Positions 31,177 through 38,145 of a DNA stretch of 64,000 nt are shown piece by piece. Position 1 is the stretch's first letter. The number at the start of each line of letters is the position of its first letter. A program made the position numbers and the translations under genes. Origin of the DNA: Citrobacter gillenii (GTDB lineage Bacteria; Pseudomonadota; Gammaproteobacteria; Enterobacterales; Enterobacteriaceae); NCBI RefSeq assembly GCF_013337685.1, contig NZ_SUQN01000006.1:186001-250000 (forward strand), in the 5' to 3' direction. The notes beneath the pieces are model-generated. The model was not told the origin of the DNA. It made no database searches and was given only the letters and a program-made list of their open reading frames with translations.

Positions 31177-31183
31177 GGGGCAT

Positions 31184-32929
31184 ATGGCTGGACGAATCCC
31201 ACGTGTATTCATTAATGACCTGCTGGCAAGAACCGACATCGTCGATCTCATCGATGCACGAGTTAAGCTGAAAAAGCAGGGCAAAAATTATCATGCGTGT
31301 TGTCCGTTCCATAACGAGAAAACCCCCTCTTTCACCGTAAACGGTGAAAAACAGTTTTATCACTGCTTTGGGTGTGGCGCGCACGGCAACGCCGTCGACT
31401 TTCTCATGAACTACGACAAGCTCGAGTTTGTGGAAACCGTCGAAGAACTGGCCGCAATGCACAACCTTGAAGTGCCTTATGAAGCAGGCAACGGCCCCAG
31501 TCAGATAGAGCGCCATCAACGGCAAAGCCTCTATCAATTGATGGACGGCCTGAACACTTTTTATCAACAGTCTCTGATACAACCCGCCGCTACCCCTGCG
31601 CGCCAGTACCTGGAAAAGCGAGGACTCAGTAGCGACGTGATCGATCGTTTTGCTATTGGTTTTGCCCCCCCCGGTTGGGACAACGTCCTGAAACGGTTTG
31701 GCGGCAATCCTGAGAATCGCCAGGCATTGATTGACGCGGGTATGTTGGTGACCAACGATCAGGGACGCAGTTACGATCGCTTCCGTGAGCGAGTGATGTT
31801 CCCTATCCGCGACAAACGCGGTCGGGTCATTGGTTTTGGTGGACGCGTACTGGGCGATGCCCTGCCGAAGTACCTGAACTCCCCGGAAACCGATATTTTC
31901 CATAAAGGTCGCCAGCTGTATGGCCTTTATGAAGCCCAGCAGGATAACGCCGATCCGCAGCGCCTGTTAGTGGTTGAAGGCTATATGGATGTGGTGGCGT
32001 TGGCCCAATACGGCATTAACTACGCCGTGGCCTCCCTCGGGACGTCAACCACTGCCGATCACATCCAGCTGTTGTTCCGTGCGACGAACCAAGTGATTTG
32101 TTGTTACGACGGTGACCGGGCCGGACGCGATGCCGCATGGCGCGCGCTGGAAACTGCACTGCCGTATATGACGGACGGACGCCAGCTGCGCTTTATGTTT
32201 CTACCTGACGGTGAAGATCCCGATACGCTGGTGCGTAAAGAAGGGAAAGAAGCCTTTGAAGCCCGGATGGAGCAAGCCTTACCGCTCTCCGCGTTTCTGT
32301 TTAACAGCCTGTTACCACAGGTAGATTTGAGTACCCCGGACGGACGAGCACAGCTCAGTACGCTGGCCTTGCCGCTGATCACGCAGGTCCCGGGCGAAAC
32401 GTTGCGCATTTATCTGCGGCAGGAGTTGGGAAACAAGCTAGGCATTCTGGATGACAGCCAGCTTGAACGTTTAATGCCAAAACTGGCAGAAAATGGAGCT
32501 TCCCGCCCTGTTCCACAGCTAAAACGTACGACCATGCGTATACTTATAGGGTTACTGGTACAGAACCCAGGTTTAGCCCCGCTGGTGCCGCCGTTAGGCG
32601 CTCTGGATCAAAATAAGTTGCCCGGCCTTGGCTTATTCAGAGAACTGGTCAACACTTGTCTGGCCCAGCCAGGTCTGACCACCGGACAACTGTTAGAACA
32701 CTATCGTGGCACAAATGATGCGGCCACCCTTGAAAAACTGTCGATGTGGGACGATATAGCAGATAAAGATATCGCGGAAAAAACCTTCACCGACTCACTC
32801 AACCATATGTTTGATTCGATGCTTGAACTGCGCCAGGAAGAGTTGATAGCTCGTGAGCGCACACATGGTTTAAGCAACGAAGAACGCCGGGAACTCTGGA
32901 CGCTGAACCAGGAACTGGCCAAGAAATAA
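31184..32929 (+). CDS. dnaG: DNA primase
   Basis: 581 aa. Synthesises RNA primers at the replication fork with DnaB. Zinc-binding CHC2 domain (CPFHNEKTPSF, then CFGCGAHGNAVDF), RNA polymerase core with TOPRIM motifs VVEGYMDVVALAQ (about 264-276) and CCYDGDRAGRDAAWR (about 305-319), and a helical DnaB-binding C-terminal domain. The C-terminal third is divergent as usual. Confidence 0.99.
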   Translation: MAGRIPRVFINDLLARTDIVDLIDARVKLKKQGKNYHACCPFHNEKTPSFTVNGEKQFYHCFGCGAHGNAVDFLMNYDKLEFVETVEELAAMHNLEVPYEAGNGPSQIERHQRQSLYQLMDGLNTFYQQSLIQPAATPARQYLEKRGLSSDVIDRFAIGFAPPGWDNVLKRFGGNPENRQALIDAGMLVTNDQGRSYDRFRERVMFPIRDKRGRVIGFGGRVLGDALPKYLNSPETDIFHKGRQLYGLYEAQQDNADPQRLLVVEGYMDVVALAQYGINYAVASLGTSTTADHIQLLFRATNQVICCYDGDRAGRDAAWRALETALPYMTDGRQLRFMFLPDGEDPDTLVRKEGKEAFEARMEQALPLSAFLFNSLLPQVDLSTPDGRAQLSTLALPLITQVPGETLRIYLRQELGNKLGILDDSQLERLMPKLAENGASRPVPQLKRTTMRILIGLLVQNPGLAPLVPPLGALDQNKLPGLGLFRELVNTCLAQPGLTTGQLLEHYRGTNDAATLEKLSMWDDIADKDIAEKTFTDSLNHMFDSMLELRQEELIARERTHGLSNEERRELWTLNQELAKK

Positions 32930-32937
32930 GAGAAAGA

Positions 32938-33073
32938 CAAAACAAAGACAAAATCATTCGCGTTGTATCAAGGCAGCAAGTGAACGAACGCCTGGGAGTG
33001 TACATAAGTACATGACCAGGAAGAGAGAACGCAGCTAACGCAGAGACAACGTGAAAGATGAAGTATTTAACGG
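32938..33073 (+). repeat. Degenerate ERIC element in the dnaG-rpoD spacer
   Basis: TTGTATCAAGGCAGCAAGTGA, CGCCTGGGAGTGTACATAAG, TACATGACCAGG and AACGCAGCTAACGCAGAGAC align with the element at 31049, including the same ends (AAAATCATTC ... GAAAGATGAAGT). It is more diverged, so probably older. Confidence 0.75.
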
Positions 33074-33213
33074 CTTAACTGCCGAATATCGATCGGGAAG
33101 CCCCCGACAGCCGCACGGAGAGGCAGCGGCAAAATATAAGTATGCCCTCGTTTTGCCGTTGGCGGTTTTACCGCCCAACACCAATCAAACGAATTAAGTG
33201 TGGATACCGTCTT

Positions 33214-35058
33214 ATGGAGCAAAACCCGCAGTCACAGCTGAAGCTACTTGTCCAACGTGGTAAGGAGCAAGGCTATCTGACCTATGCCGAGGTCAATGAC
33301 CATCTGCCGGAAGATATCGTCGATTCAGATCAAATCGAAGACATCATCCAAATGATCAATGACATGGGTATTCAGGTGATGGAAGAAGCACCGGATGCCG
33401 ATGATCTGCTGCTTGCTGAAACCTCCAACAGCACCGATGAAGACGCGGAAGAAGCGGCTGCCCAGGTTCTGTCCAGCGTTGAGTCCGAAATCGGTCGTAC
33501 AACTGACCCGGTGCGCATGTACATGCGTGAAATGGGTACCGTTGAACTGTTAACCCGTGAAGGCGAAATTGACATCGCTAAACGTATCGAAGACGGGATT
33601 AACCAGGTTCAATGCTCCGTTGCAGAATACCCGGAAGCCATCACCTATCTGCTCGAGCAGTACGATCGCGTAGAAGCTGAAGAAGCGCGTCTTTCCGACC
33701 TGATCACCGGCTTTGTCGATCCGAACGCGGAAGAAGACATGGCACCAACGGCGACGCACGTCGGGTCTGAACTCTCTCAGGAAGAGATGGATGACGACGA
33801 AGACGAAGATGAAGAAGAAGACGACGACAGCAGCGATGACGACAACAGCATCGACCCTGAATTAGCGCGCGAGAAATTCGGTGAACTGCGTACTCAGTAC
33901 GAAATCACCCGCGACACTATCAAAGCGAAAGGCCGCAGCCATGCTGCCGCGCAGGAAGAAATTCAGAAGCTGTCTGAAGTGTTCAAACAGTTCCGCCTGG
34001 TGCCGAAGCAGTTCGACTACCTGGTAAACAGCATGCGCGTCATGATGGACCGCGTGCGTACTCAGGAACGTCTGATCATGAAGCTCTGCGTTGAGCAGTG
34101 CAAAATGCCGAAGAAAAACTTCATCACCCTGTTCACCGGCAACGAAACCAGCGAAACCTGGTTCAACGCGGCTATCGCGATGAACAAACCGTGGTCTGAA
34201 AAACTGCACGACGTGGCAGATGATGTCCACCGCGGCCTGCAGAAACTGCGTCAAATTGAAGAAGAAACCGGCCTGACCATCGAGCAGGTTAAAGACATCA
34301 ACCGTCGTATGTCCATCGGTGAAGCGAAAGCCCGCCGTGCGAAAAAAGAGATGGTTGAAGCGAACTTGCGTCTGGTTATCTCTATCGCTAAGAAATACAC
34401 CAACCGTGGTCTGCAATTCCTCGATCTGATTCAGGAAGGCAACATCGGTCTGATGAAAGCGGTAGATAAGTTTGAATACCGTCGTGGTTATAAGTTCTCC
34501 ACCTATGCAACCTGGTGGATCCGTCAGGCGATCACCCGCTCTATCGCAGATCAGGCGCGTACCATTCGTATTCCGGTGCATATGATTGAGACCATCAACA
34601 AGCTCAACCGTATCTCCCGCCAGATGCTGCAAGAGATGGGCCGCGAGCCAACGCCGGAAGAGCTGGCTGAACGCATGCTGATGCCGGAAGACAAGATCCG
34701 TAAAGTGCTGAAGATTGCCAAAGAGCCTATCTCCATGGAAACGCCGATCGGCGACGATGAAGATTCGCATCTGGGTGATTTCATCGAGGATACCACCCTT
34801 GAGCTGCCGCTGGACTCTGCCACCACCGAGAGCCTGCGTGCCGCAACGCACGACGTTCTGGCTGGCCTGACAGCGCGTGAAGCAAAAGTTCTGCGTATGC
34901 GTTTCGGTATCGATATGAACACCGACCACACGCTGGAAGAAGTCGGGAAACAGTTCGACGTTACCCGCGAACGTATCCGTCAGATCGAAGCGAAGGCGCT
35001 GCGTAAACTGCGTCACCCGAGCCGTTCTGAAGTGCTGCGTAGCTTCCTCGACGATTAA
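33214..35058 (+). CDS. rpoD: RNA polymerase sigma-70 factor
   Basis: 614 aa from ATG 33214 ([12 protein letters not shown]). An upstream in-frame ATG at 33142 lies in the degenerate ERIC-flanking leader. Region 1.1 at the N-terminus, the acidic spacer [18 protein letters not shown] near 190-210, region 2 with [14 protein letters not shown], region 3, and region 4.2 with [18 protein letters not shown]. Housekeeping promoter recognition. Confidence 0.99.
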   Translation: MEQNPQSQLKLLVQRGKEQGYLTYAEVNDHLPEDIVDSDQIEDIIQMINDMGIQVMEEAPDADDLLLAETSNSTDEDAEEAAAQVLSSVESEIGRTTDPVRMYMREMGTVELLTREGEIDIAKRIEDGINQVQCSVAEYPEAITYLLEQYDRVEAEEARLSDLITGFVDPNAEEDMAPTATHVGSELSQEEMDDDEDEDEEEDDDSSDDDNSIDPELAREKFGELRTQYEITRDTIKAKGRSHAAAQEEIQKLSEVFKQFRLVPKQFDYLVNSMRVMMDRVRTQERLIMKLCVEQCKMPKKNFITLFTGNETSETWFNAAIAMNKPWSEKLHDVADDVHRGLQKLRQIEEETGLTIEQVKDINRRMSIGEAKARRAKKEMVEANLRLVISIAKKYTNRGLQFLDLIQEGNIGLMKAVDKFEYRRGYKFSTYATWWIRQAITRSIADQARTIRIPVHMIETINKLNRISRQMLQEMGREPTPEELAERMLMPEDKIRKVLKIAKEPISMETPIGDDEDSHLGDFIEDTTLELPLDSATTESLRAATHDVLAGLTAREAKVLRMRFGIDMNTDHTLEEVGKQFDVTRERIRQIEAKALRKLRHPSRSEVLRSFLDD

Positions 35059-35076
35059 TCTCGCCGTATAAACATC

Positions 35077-35104
35077 AACGCCACCGCAAGGTGGCGTTTT
35101 TTTT
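35077..35104. terminator. Bidirectional terminator rpoD / mug
   Basis: AACGCCACC-GCAA-GGTGGCGTT is a perfect 9-bp stem followed by seven T's; its T-tract overlaps the mug stop at 35103. Confidence 0.92.
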
Positions 35105-35609
35105 ACATCCCACGCATAACCAGCGCGTCATCTAATTCCCGATACGCCGCCACTAACTTATCCAGCGTAATCCGGCTTAACCCACTCGGGTTCGGCAACA
35201 CCCAGATCTGCGTCGCGCCAATCGTCAGCGTCTGTTTCCCCCACTGTGCACCACGCTGGCTAAAGCCTTGCTCAAATGCCTGTTTTCCCAAAATAGCGAG
35301 CGCCGCTGGCTGATAGTCTTCAATCTTCTCAACGAGCTGACGACCACCGCTACGCATCTCCTGGAGCTTCACTTCATTGGCCTGCACCGTCGGCCTGTCG
35401 ACAAATTTGGTGACACCACAGCGAAAATCCAGCAGGTGTTGTGCCTCTTCTGGCTTTAGCAGGCGATCGGTAAATCCCGCCTGATGGATGACCTTCCAAA
35501 AGCGGTTAGCAGGATGCGCAAAGGGAAAACCTGTACCCGCCGAAGAGAGCCCCGGATTGATGCCGCAAAAAACCACCCGCAGCCCCGGCGCCAGTATGTC
35601 CTTAACCAT
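35103..35609 (-). CDS. mug: G/U mismatch-specific uracil-DNA glycosylase
   Basis: 168 aa from ATG 35609 ([20 protein letters not shown]). Removes uracil and ethenocytosine from mismatches. Active-site motif GINPG (about 16-20) and the intercalation loop NPSGLSR (about 140-146) are present. A longer in-frame start at 35636 is not family-like. Confidence 0.96.
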   Translation of the reverse strand: MVKDILAPGLRVVFCGINPGLSSAGTGFPFAHPANRFWKVIHQAGFTDRLLKPEEAQHLLDFRCGVTKFVDRPTVQANEVKLQEMRSGGRQLVEKIEDYQPAALAILGKQAFEQGFSQRGAQWGKQTLTIGATQIWVLPNPSGLSRITLDKLVAAYRELDDALVMRGM

Positions 35610-35694
35610 AATCACTCCGCACAATACATCAGGCAACCAGTATAACGGACTGAAAACACATTGTTTATAAAAACAGCATCCGTACGCTTATGGC

Positions 35695-35723
35695 TGGATT
35701 GCAACGCAGAGTTACTTTATAAT
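35695..35723 (+). promoter_or_regulatory. ileX promoter
   Basis: Perfect -10 TATAAT at 35718-35723 with a 17-base spacer to TGGATT at 35695-35700, 10 bases before the mature tRNA. Confidence 0.75.
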
Positions 35724-35733
35724 CCACCGTCAC

Positions 35734-35809
35734 GGCCCCTTAGCTCAGTGGTTAGAGCAGGCGACTCATAATCGCTTGGTCGCTGGTTCAAGTCCAGCAG
35801 GGGCCACCA
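35734..35809 (+). tRNA. ileX: tRNA-Ile2 (anticodon CAT, lysidine-modified)
   Basis: 76 nt including the encoded CCA. Folds into a standard cloverleaf: GGCCCCT/AGGGGCC acceptor, GCTC/GAGC D-stem, and GGCGA-CTCATAA-TCGCT anticodon arm with CAT at 35767-35769. The CAU anticodon with this body is the minor isoleucine tRNA whose C34 becomes lysidine to read AUA. It matches E. coli ileX and follows mug as there. Its 3' end is the attachment target of the prophage to the right. Confidence 0.97.
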
Positions 35810-35835
35810 AATTTTACCTTTAGAATCATATAATT

Positions 35836-35862
35836 AAGCCACTCTAGCGAGTGGCTTTTTTG
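35836..35862 (+). terminator. Terminator just inside the attL end
   Basis: AAGCCACTC-TAGC-GAGTGGCTT (9-bp perfect stem) followed by a T-run. It ends ileX transcription just after the phage/tRNA junction and also insulates the prophage. Confidence 0.85.
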
Positions 35863-35877
35863 TTTTCAATCAACCAT

Positions 35878-36009
35878 GTGTCGCAAAAGTGTCGCATGAA
35901 AATTTAGGCCTGCAGAATGCTCCTATTAAGGAGCGTGTTGTTCAAAAGCAAATTTTGAGCAAAGAAGGGGACAAACTAAAGTGCAAAGGCCACTACTATA
36001 GCATCAGGT
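35878..36009. other. attL-proximal non-coding segment
   Basis: Holds two direct copies of GTGTCGCA (35878-35885 and 35889-35896), possible integrase-arm or remnant sequences, and a 6-bp hairpin GCTCCT-ATTA-AGGAGC at 35919-35934 downstream of the reverse transcriptase stop. No supported gene. Confidence 0.4.
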
Positions 36010-36777
36010 TCACCGGAACAATTTTGCTTGCGCTTTGTTTATGCTGCCAACGTATGATGCAATGCCTTTACGCTCATAGGGATTTTTGCTGGAAATGAAT
36101 GCCTGTAAAAACTCAACGATTCTTTTCGATGTTACACGTAGAGAGTTTTGGCTAAGTTCGAGGTTAAAAACGTTAACCATCGAAGCAGGAGACTGAGTTT
36201 TATCCTCATTGACGGTATAACCAGACTTTCTTAAAGCTTCAAGAATCATATCAAAAGCATTCTTTAACTGATCAAGATCATCACTTGAGAGCAAAATATC
36301 ATCCATGAAAATGCTCACCGATACATGGCCTGATTTGCTAATAGTATTGATGGTAGAACCACAGAATGATTGGTGAAAACACAAGCTGGCTAATATTGGT
36401 GACTGCGGATACCCATACGGGATAACATGTTTTAATCCGTTGCCATTGAGGTTGTGCACAGTCGATAACTTAGCAATTTCTCTGGCCTTTACATATGGGA
36501 TTAGTCGCCCAAGCTCCCTTGTTACACGGCTTTGGCTTGTCGCCCCAAAAAAATTGGATATATCAATCAGGCTAAAGTATTTATTTCTAATATGGTGGTT
36601 AGCCGCAGCAACGTGACCACCTTCTCTAAGGTGATACATATAGAGCGGTGACTTCCATTTATTTTTGATATAGATGTGTATTTTTTGGCCTAACTGATGC
36701 GTTTTGGCATCAGGTATATAAACCCAGCGATTTTCTTTAACCTCAAATTTATGTAGCCAATGGCTAGTTGGTTTCAT
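36010..36777 (-). CDS. Small reverse transcriptase (retron/DRT-like)
   Basis: 255 aa. Template-dependent DNA polymerase fold with motif A IDISNFF (D72), motif B PYGYPQSPILASL (120-132), motif C FMDD (157-160, catalytic D159 D160), motif D GYTVNEDKTQSP (186-197), and a very short thumb ending 44 residues later. A pre-A stretch GGHVAAANHHIRNKYF occupies the place of the retron NAxxH motif (here AANHH, 58-62), and the retron VTG is absent (VFN instead). No maturase, integrase or fused effector. AT-richer than the neighbouring phage genes, so an acquired cassette. Start is weakly preceded by a ribosome site and overlaps a 51-codon ORF by 14 bases, suggesting coupling. Likely an anti-phage system; subgroup not recognised. 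Confidence 0.85.
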   Translation of the reverse strand: MKPTSHWLHKFEVKENRWVYIPDAKTHQLGQKIHIYIKNKWKSPLYMYHLREGGHVAAANHHIRNKYFSLIDISNFFGATSQSRVTRELGRLIPYVKAREIAKLSTVHNLNGNGLKHVIPYGYPQSPILASLCFHQSFCGSTINTISKSGHVSVSIFMDDILLSSDDLDQLKNAFDMILEALRKSGYTVNEDKTQSPASMVNVFNLELSQNSLRVTSKRIVEFLQAFISSKNPYERKGIASYVGSINKAQAKLFR

Positions 36778-36919
36778 TCGTACACGTCAAGTAGTTAGGG
36801 ACTATGTTAAAGAGGCTCAGCACCTTTTCAACGAAAGTCCACGACTCGTTGATAAAGGCCAAAACTACCGTGGTAGTTCCGAGCACTTTAACTAAGCCGA
36901 ATTTATGTTGTTTAGCCAT
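36764..36919 (-). CDS. 51-aa membrane-type small protein upstream of RT
   Basis: ATG 36919 has AGAGAG 8 bases upstream; the frame MAKQHKFGLVKVLGTTTVVL... ends at TAG 36764 inside the start of the reverse transcriptase gene. Residues 7-23 (FGLVKVLGTTTVVLAFI) form a plausible membrane helix; 27-44 (WTFVEKVLSLFNIVPNYL) are amphipathic. Too short for ordinary gene finders. Position between the structured RNA and the RT, with coupled translation, suggests an effector/toxin or RT partner; that role is inference. Confidence 0.6.
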   Translation of the reverse strand: MAKQHKFGLVKVLGTTTVVLAFINESWTFVEKVLSLFNIVPNYLTCTNETN

Positions 36920-36929
36920 AAATCGTTCT

Positions 36930-37150
36930 CTCTATACAATCCTGACGATTCTTAGCGCAAGCGCATAGCCCAAACTAAAAACGCGACGCCCCCTTAGAAG
37001 CGTTAAGAAACCTTCGGCAACCCTCCGCGACGAGCGGCAGCGTGAAGCAGCTTGCAGCGTCGAGCGGCGACCATCGGCAAGTCGAATAACGACGAGTACA
37101 GAGAGGCCGGATATCCCGGCTAACGTCAGGAATGTTAAGATTACACGGTA
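36930..37150 (-). ncRNA. Structured RNA upstream of the RT (msr-msd-like)
   Basis: On the minus strand the RNA starts about 37150 (from the promoter) and is closed by complementary ends: ACA-T-TCCTGACG (37135-37124) pairs with CGTCAGGA-T-TGT (36947-36936), 8 bp plus 3 bp around one mismatch. TTAGC follows the first arm immediately, as retron branch-G sequences follow a1 (candidate G at 37120), and can partly pair with GCTAA before the second arm. Interior hairpins: GCCGG-GATAT-CCGGC (37106-37120) and AACGC...GCGTT (36980-37004). The 3' arm ends 17 bases before the ATG of the 51-aa ORF. Limits are approximate. Confidence 0.65.
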
Positions 37151-37156
37151 CACGGG

Positions 37157-37186
37157 ATGATAGAAACATCTTTAAACTACTGGCAA
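37157..37186 (-). promoter_or_regulatory. Promoter of the ncRNA-ORF-RT cassette
   Basis: -35 TTGCCA (37186-37181) and -10 TATCAT (37162-37157), each 5 of 6 to consensus, 18-base spacer. Predicted start near 37150, about 15 bases before the first arm of the structured RNA. The -35 is directly abutted by a TTTTCAGT octamer. Confidence 0.7.
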
Positions 37187-37504
37187 CTGAAAATCATGAA
37201 AATGTCTACTTTTCGATTTTTTCAGTACCCCCACTTGCACTTTTCTCTTGTAAAACCGCATCAGCCTTGGATTCTCGTTATTTTTTCTCGCCGACTGCAT
37301 TCGTGTATTTTGCTCTCCCACTGCATCTAAAAACAAAAATAATACTATTTTTCAATCAATTGAAAAAAACAGCCGATACTTGAAAGATCCTTTTCACTGA
37401 AAAATACTGAAATTTCTTTCATTCTTTTCAGTTCTGGTTTTCTGCGAAGCTGCCAGCCATGGCGCGGTCTGGCGCTCTGTTTTGTAGAAAAATAAAACTG
37501 AAAA
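37186..37504. repeat. Cluster of ACTGAAAA octamers
   Basis: ACTGAAAA at 37186-37193, 37396-37403 and 37497-37504, its complement TTTTCAGT at 37219-37226 and 37425-37432, and the near copy ACTGAAAT at 37406-37413. Five exact copies in 320 bases is far above chance for an 8-mer. Copies 37396/37425 form an inverted pair. Likely protein-binding sites; the nearest overlaps the RT-cassette -35. Confidence 0.7.
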
Positions 37505-37690
37505 ATTTTATCGATCCAGAAACCGCAGGCGGGTGCGGTGTAGTGCCGTTTTTGTCTGCGAAAGATTTATTTTGTCAGCGTGTAGCGCCGTCAGCGTAAC
37601 GTGACAGCACAGATCCTTTTGTGGTGTTATGCGGTAGTGGTCAGAGAAAAGAAGTGCTTATAATGCGTCTGGTTGCGTTTGAATGCAGGT
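37187..37690. other. Non-coding region between RT cassette and 84-aa gene
   Basis: About 500 bases with no supported gene. Apart from the octamer cluster, it contains runs of A/T and GC-rich islands. Might hold phage regulatory or packaging sites; none was recognised. Confidence 0.5.
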
Positions 37691-37692
37691 AT

Positions 37693-37714
37693 AAAAAAAC
37701 CCGCACTAGGCGGG
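37693..37714 (-). terminator. Terminator of the 84-aa gene
   Basis: Minus-strand CCCGC-CTAGT-GCGGG stem followed by seven T's, 13 bases past the stop at 37727. Confidence 0.92.
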
Positions 37715-37726
37715 TACTAAGGAGAC

Positions 37727-37981
37727 TTATTTCATTTCGTTAAGTGCGTATGTGCCTCTATCCTGGAGTGCAATAAAACCATCCCTTACGCTGGGTTGAA
37801 TCAACCCAAACATACGCATTTCTCCCAGTAAATACATTGCGTTACTACCAACACCAGAATGTTTAATAAGAGCACTTTCAGGCTGTTCTTTTTCACTGAG
37901 TAAAGTCAATATTTTGACAATAGCATCACGCTTGGTTTTATCTGCAACGTCATGGAAGGGATTGAGGGAACGAGTTGCCAT
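37727..37981 (-). CDS. 84-aa orphan protein, possible winged-helix
   Basis: 84 aa from ATG 37981 (MATRSLNPFHDVADKTKRD), chosen because AAAGGAAAACACT precedes it; an in-frame ATG at 38002 has no ribosome site. Residues 18-80 look like a helix-turn-helix followed by a beta wing (AIVKILTLLSEKEQPESALIKHSGV ... DRGTYALNEM), so DNA binding is possible. It sits alone between two terminators at the end of the tail operon and beside the RT cassette. Not recognised; candidate regulator of either region. Confidence 0.6.
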   Translation of the reverse strand: MATRSLNPFHDVADKTKRDAIVKILTLLSEKEQPESALIKHSGVGSNAMYLLGEMRMFGLIQPSVRDGFIALQDRGTYALNEMK

Positions 37982-38113
37982 AGTGTTTTCCTTTTTTATC
38001 AAATTTGTATTTTACCATTAACCAAAGCGCTATGTTGAAGTGTTCAAAATTCACTCAATTCAAATACATTTGTTACACTATAAGTTCCACTTCACCTTGC
38101 TGGCAGAGATAAA

Positions 38114-38136
38114 AAGCCCGCATTGTGTGCGGGCTG
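38114..38136 (-). terminator. Terminator of the phage late operon
   Basis: AGCCCGCA-CACAA-TGCGGGCT on the minus strand followed by T's, 10 bases past the baseplate-spike stop. Confidence 0.92.
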
Positions 38137-38145
38137 ATGGGATGA

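Noticed and set aside
31073-31903. 276-codon frame antisense to dnaG
   Set aside because: Begins and ends within dnaG and the ERIC element; a shadow frame.
33862-35016. Long 384-codon frame antisense to rpoD
   Set aside because: Shadow of rpoD codon usage; no ribosome site and no known family.
35889-36098. 69-codon plus-strand frame at attL starting with GTG
   Set aside because: No ribosome site, ends antisense to the RT gene; kept only as non-coding attL DNA.
36010-36777. Calling the RT a group II intron maturase
   Set aside because: No maturase/endonuclease domain, far too short, and no intron domain V-VI structure next to it.
36975-37169. 64-codon frame within the structured RNA
   Set aside because: Starts upstream of the predicted transcript start and has Cys/Arg-rich unstructured composition; probably chance in a GC-rich RNA.
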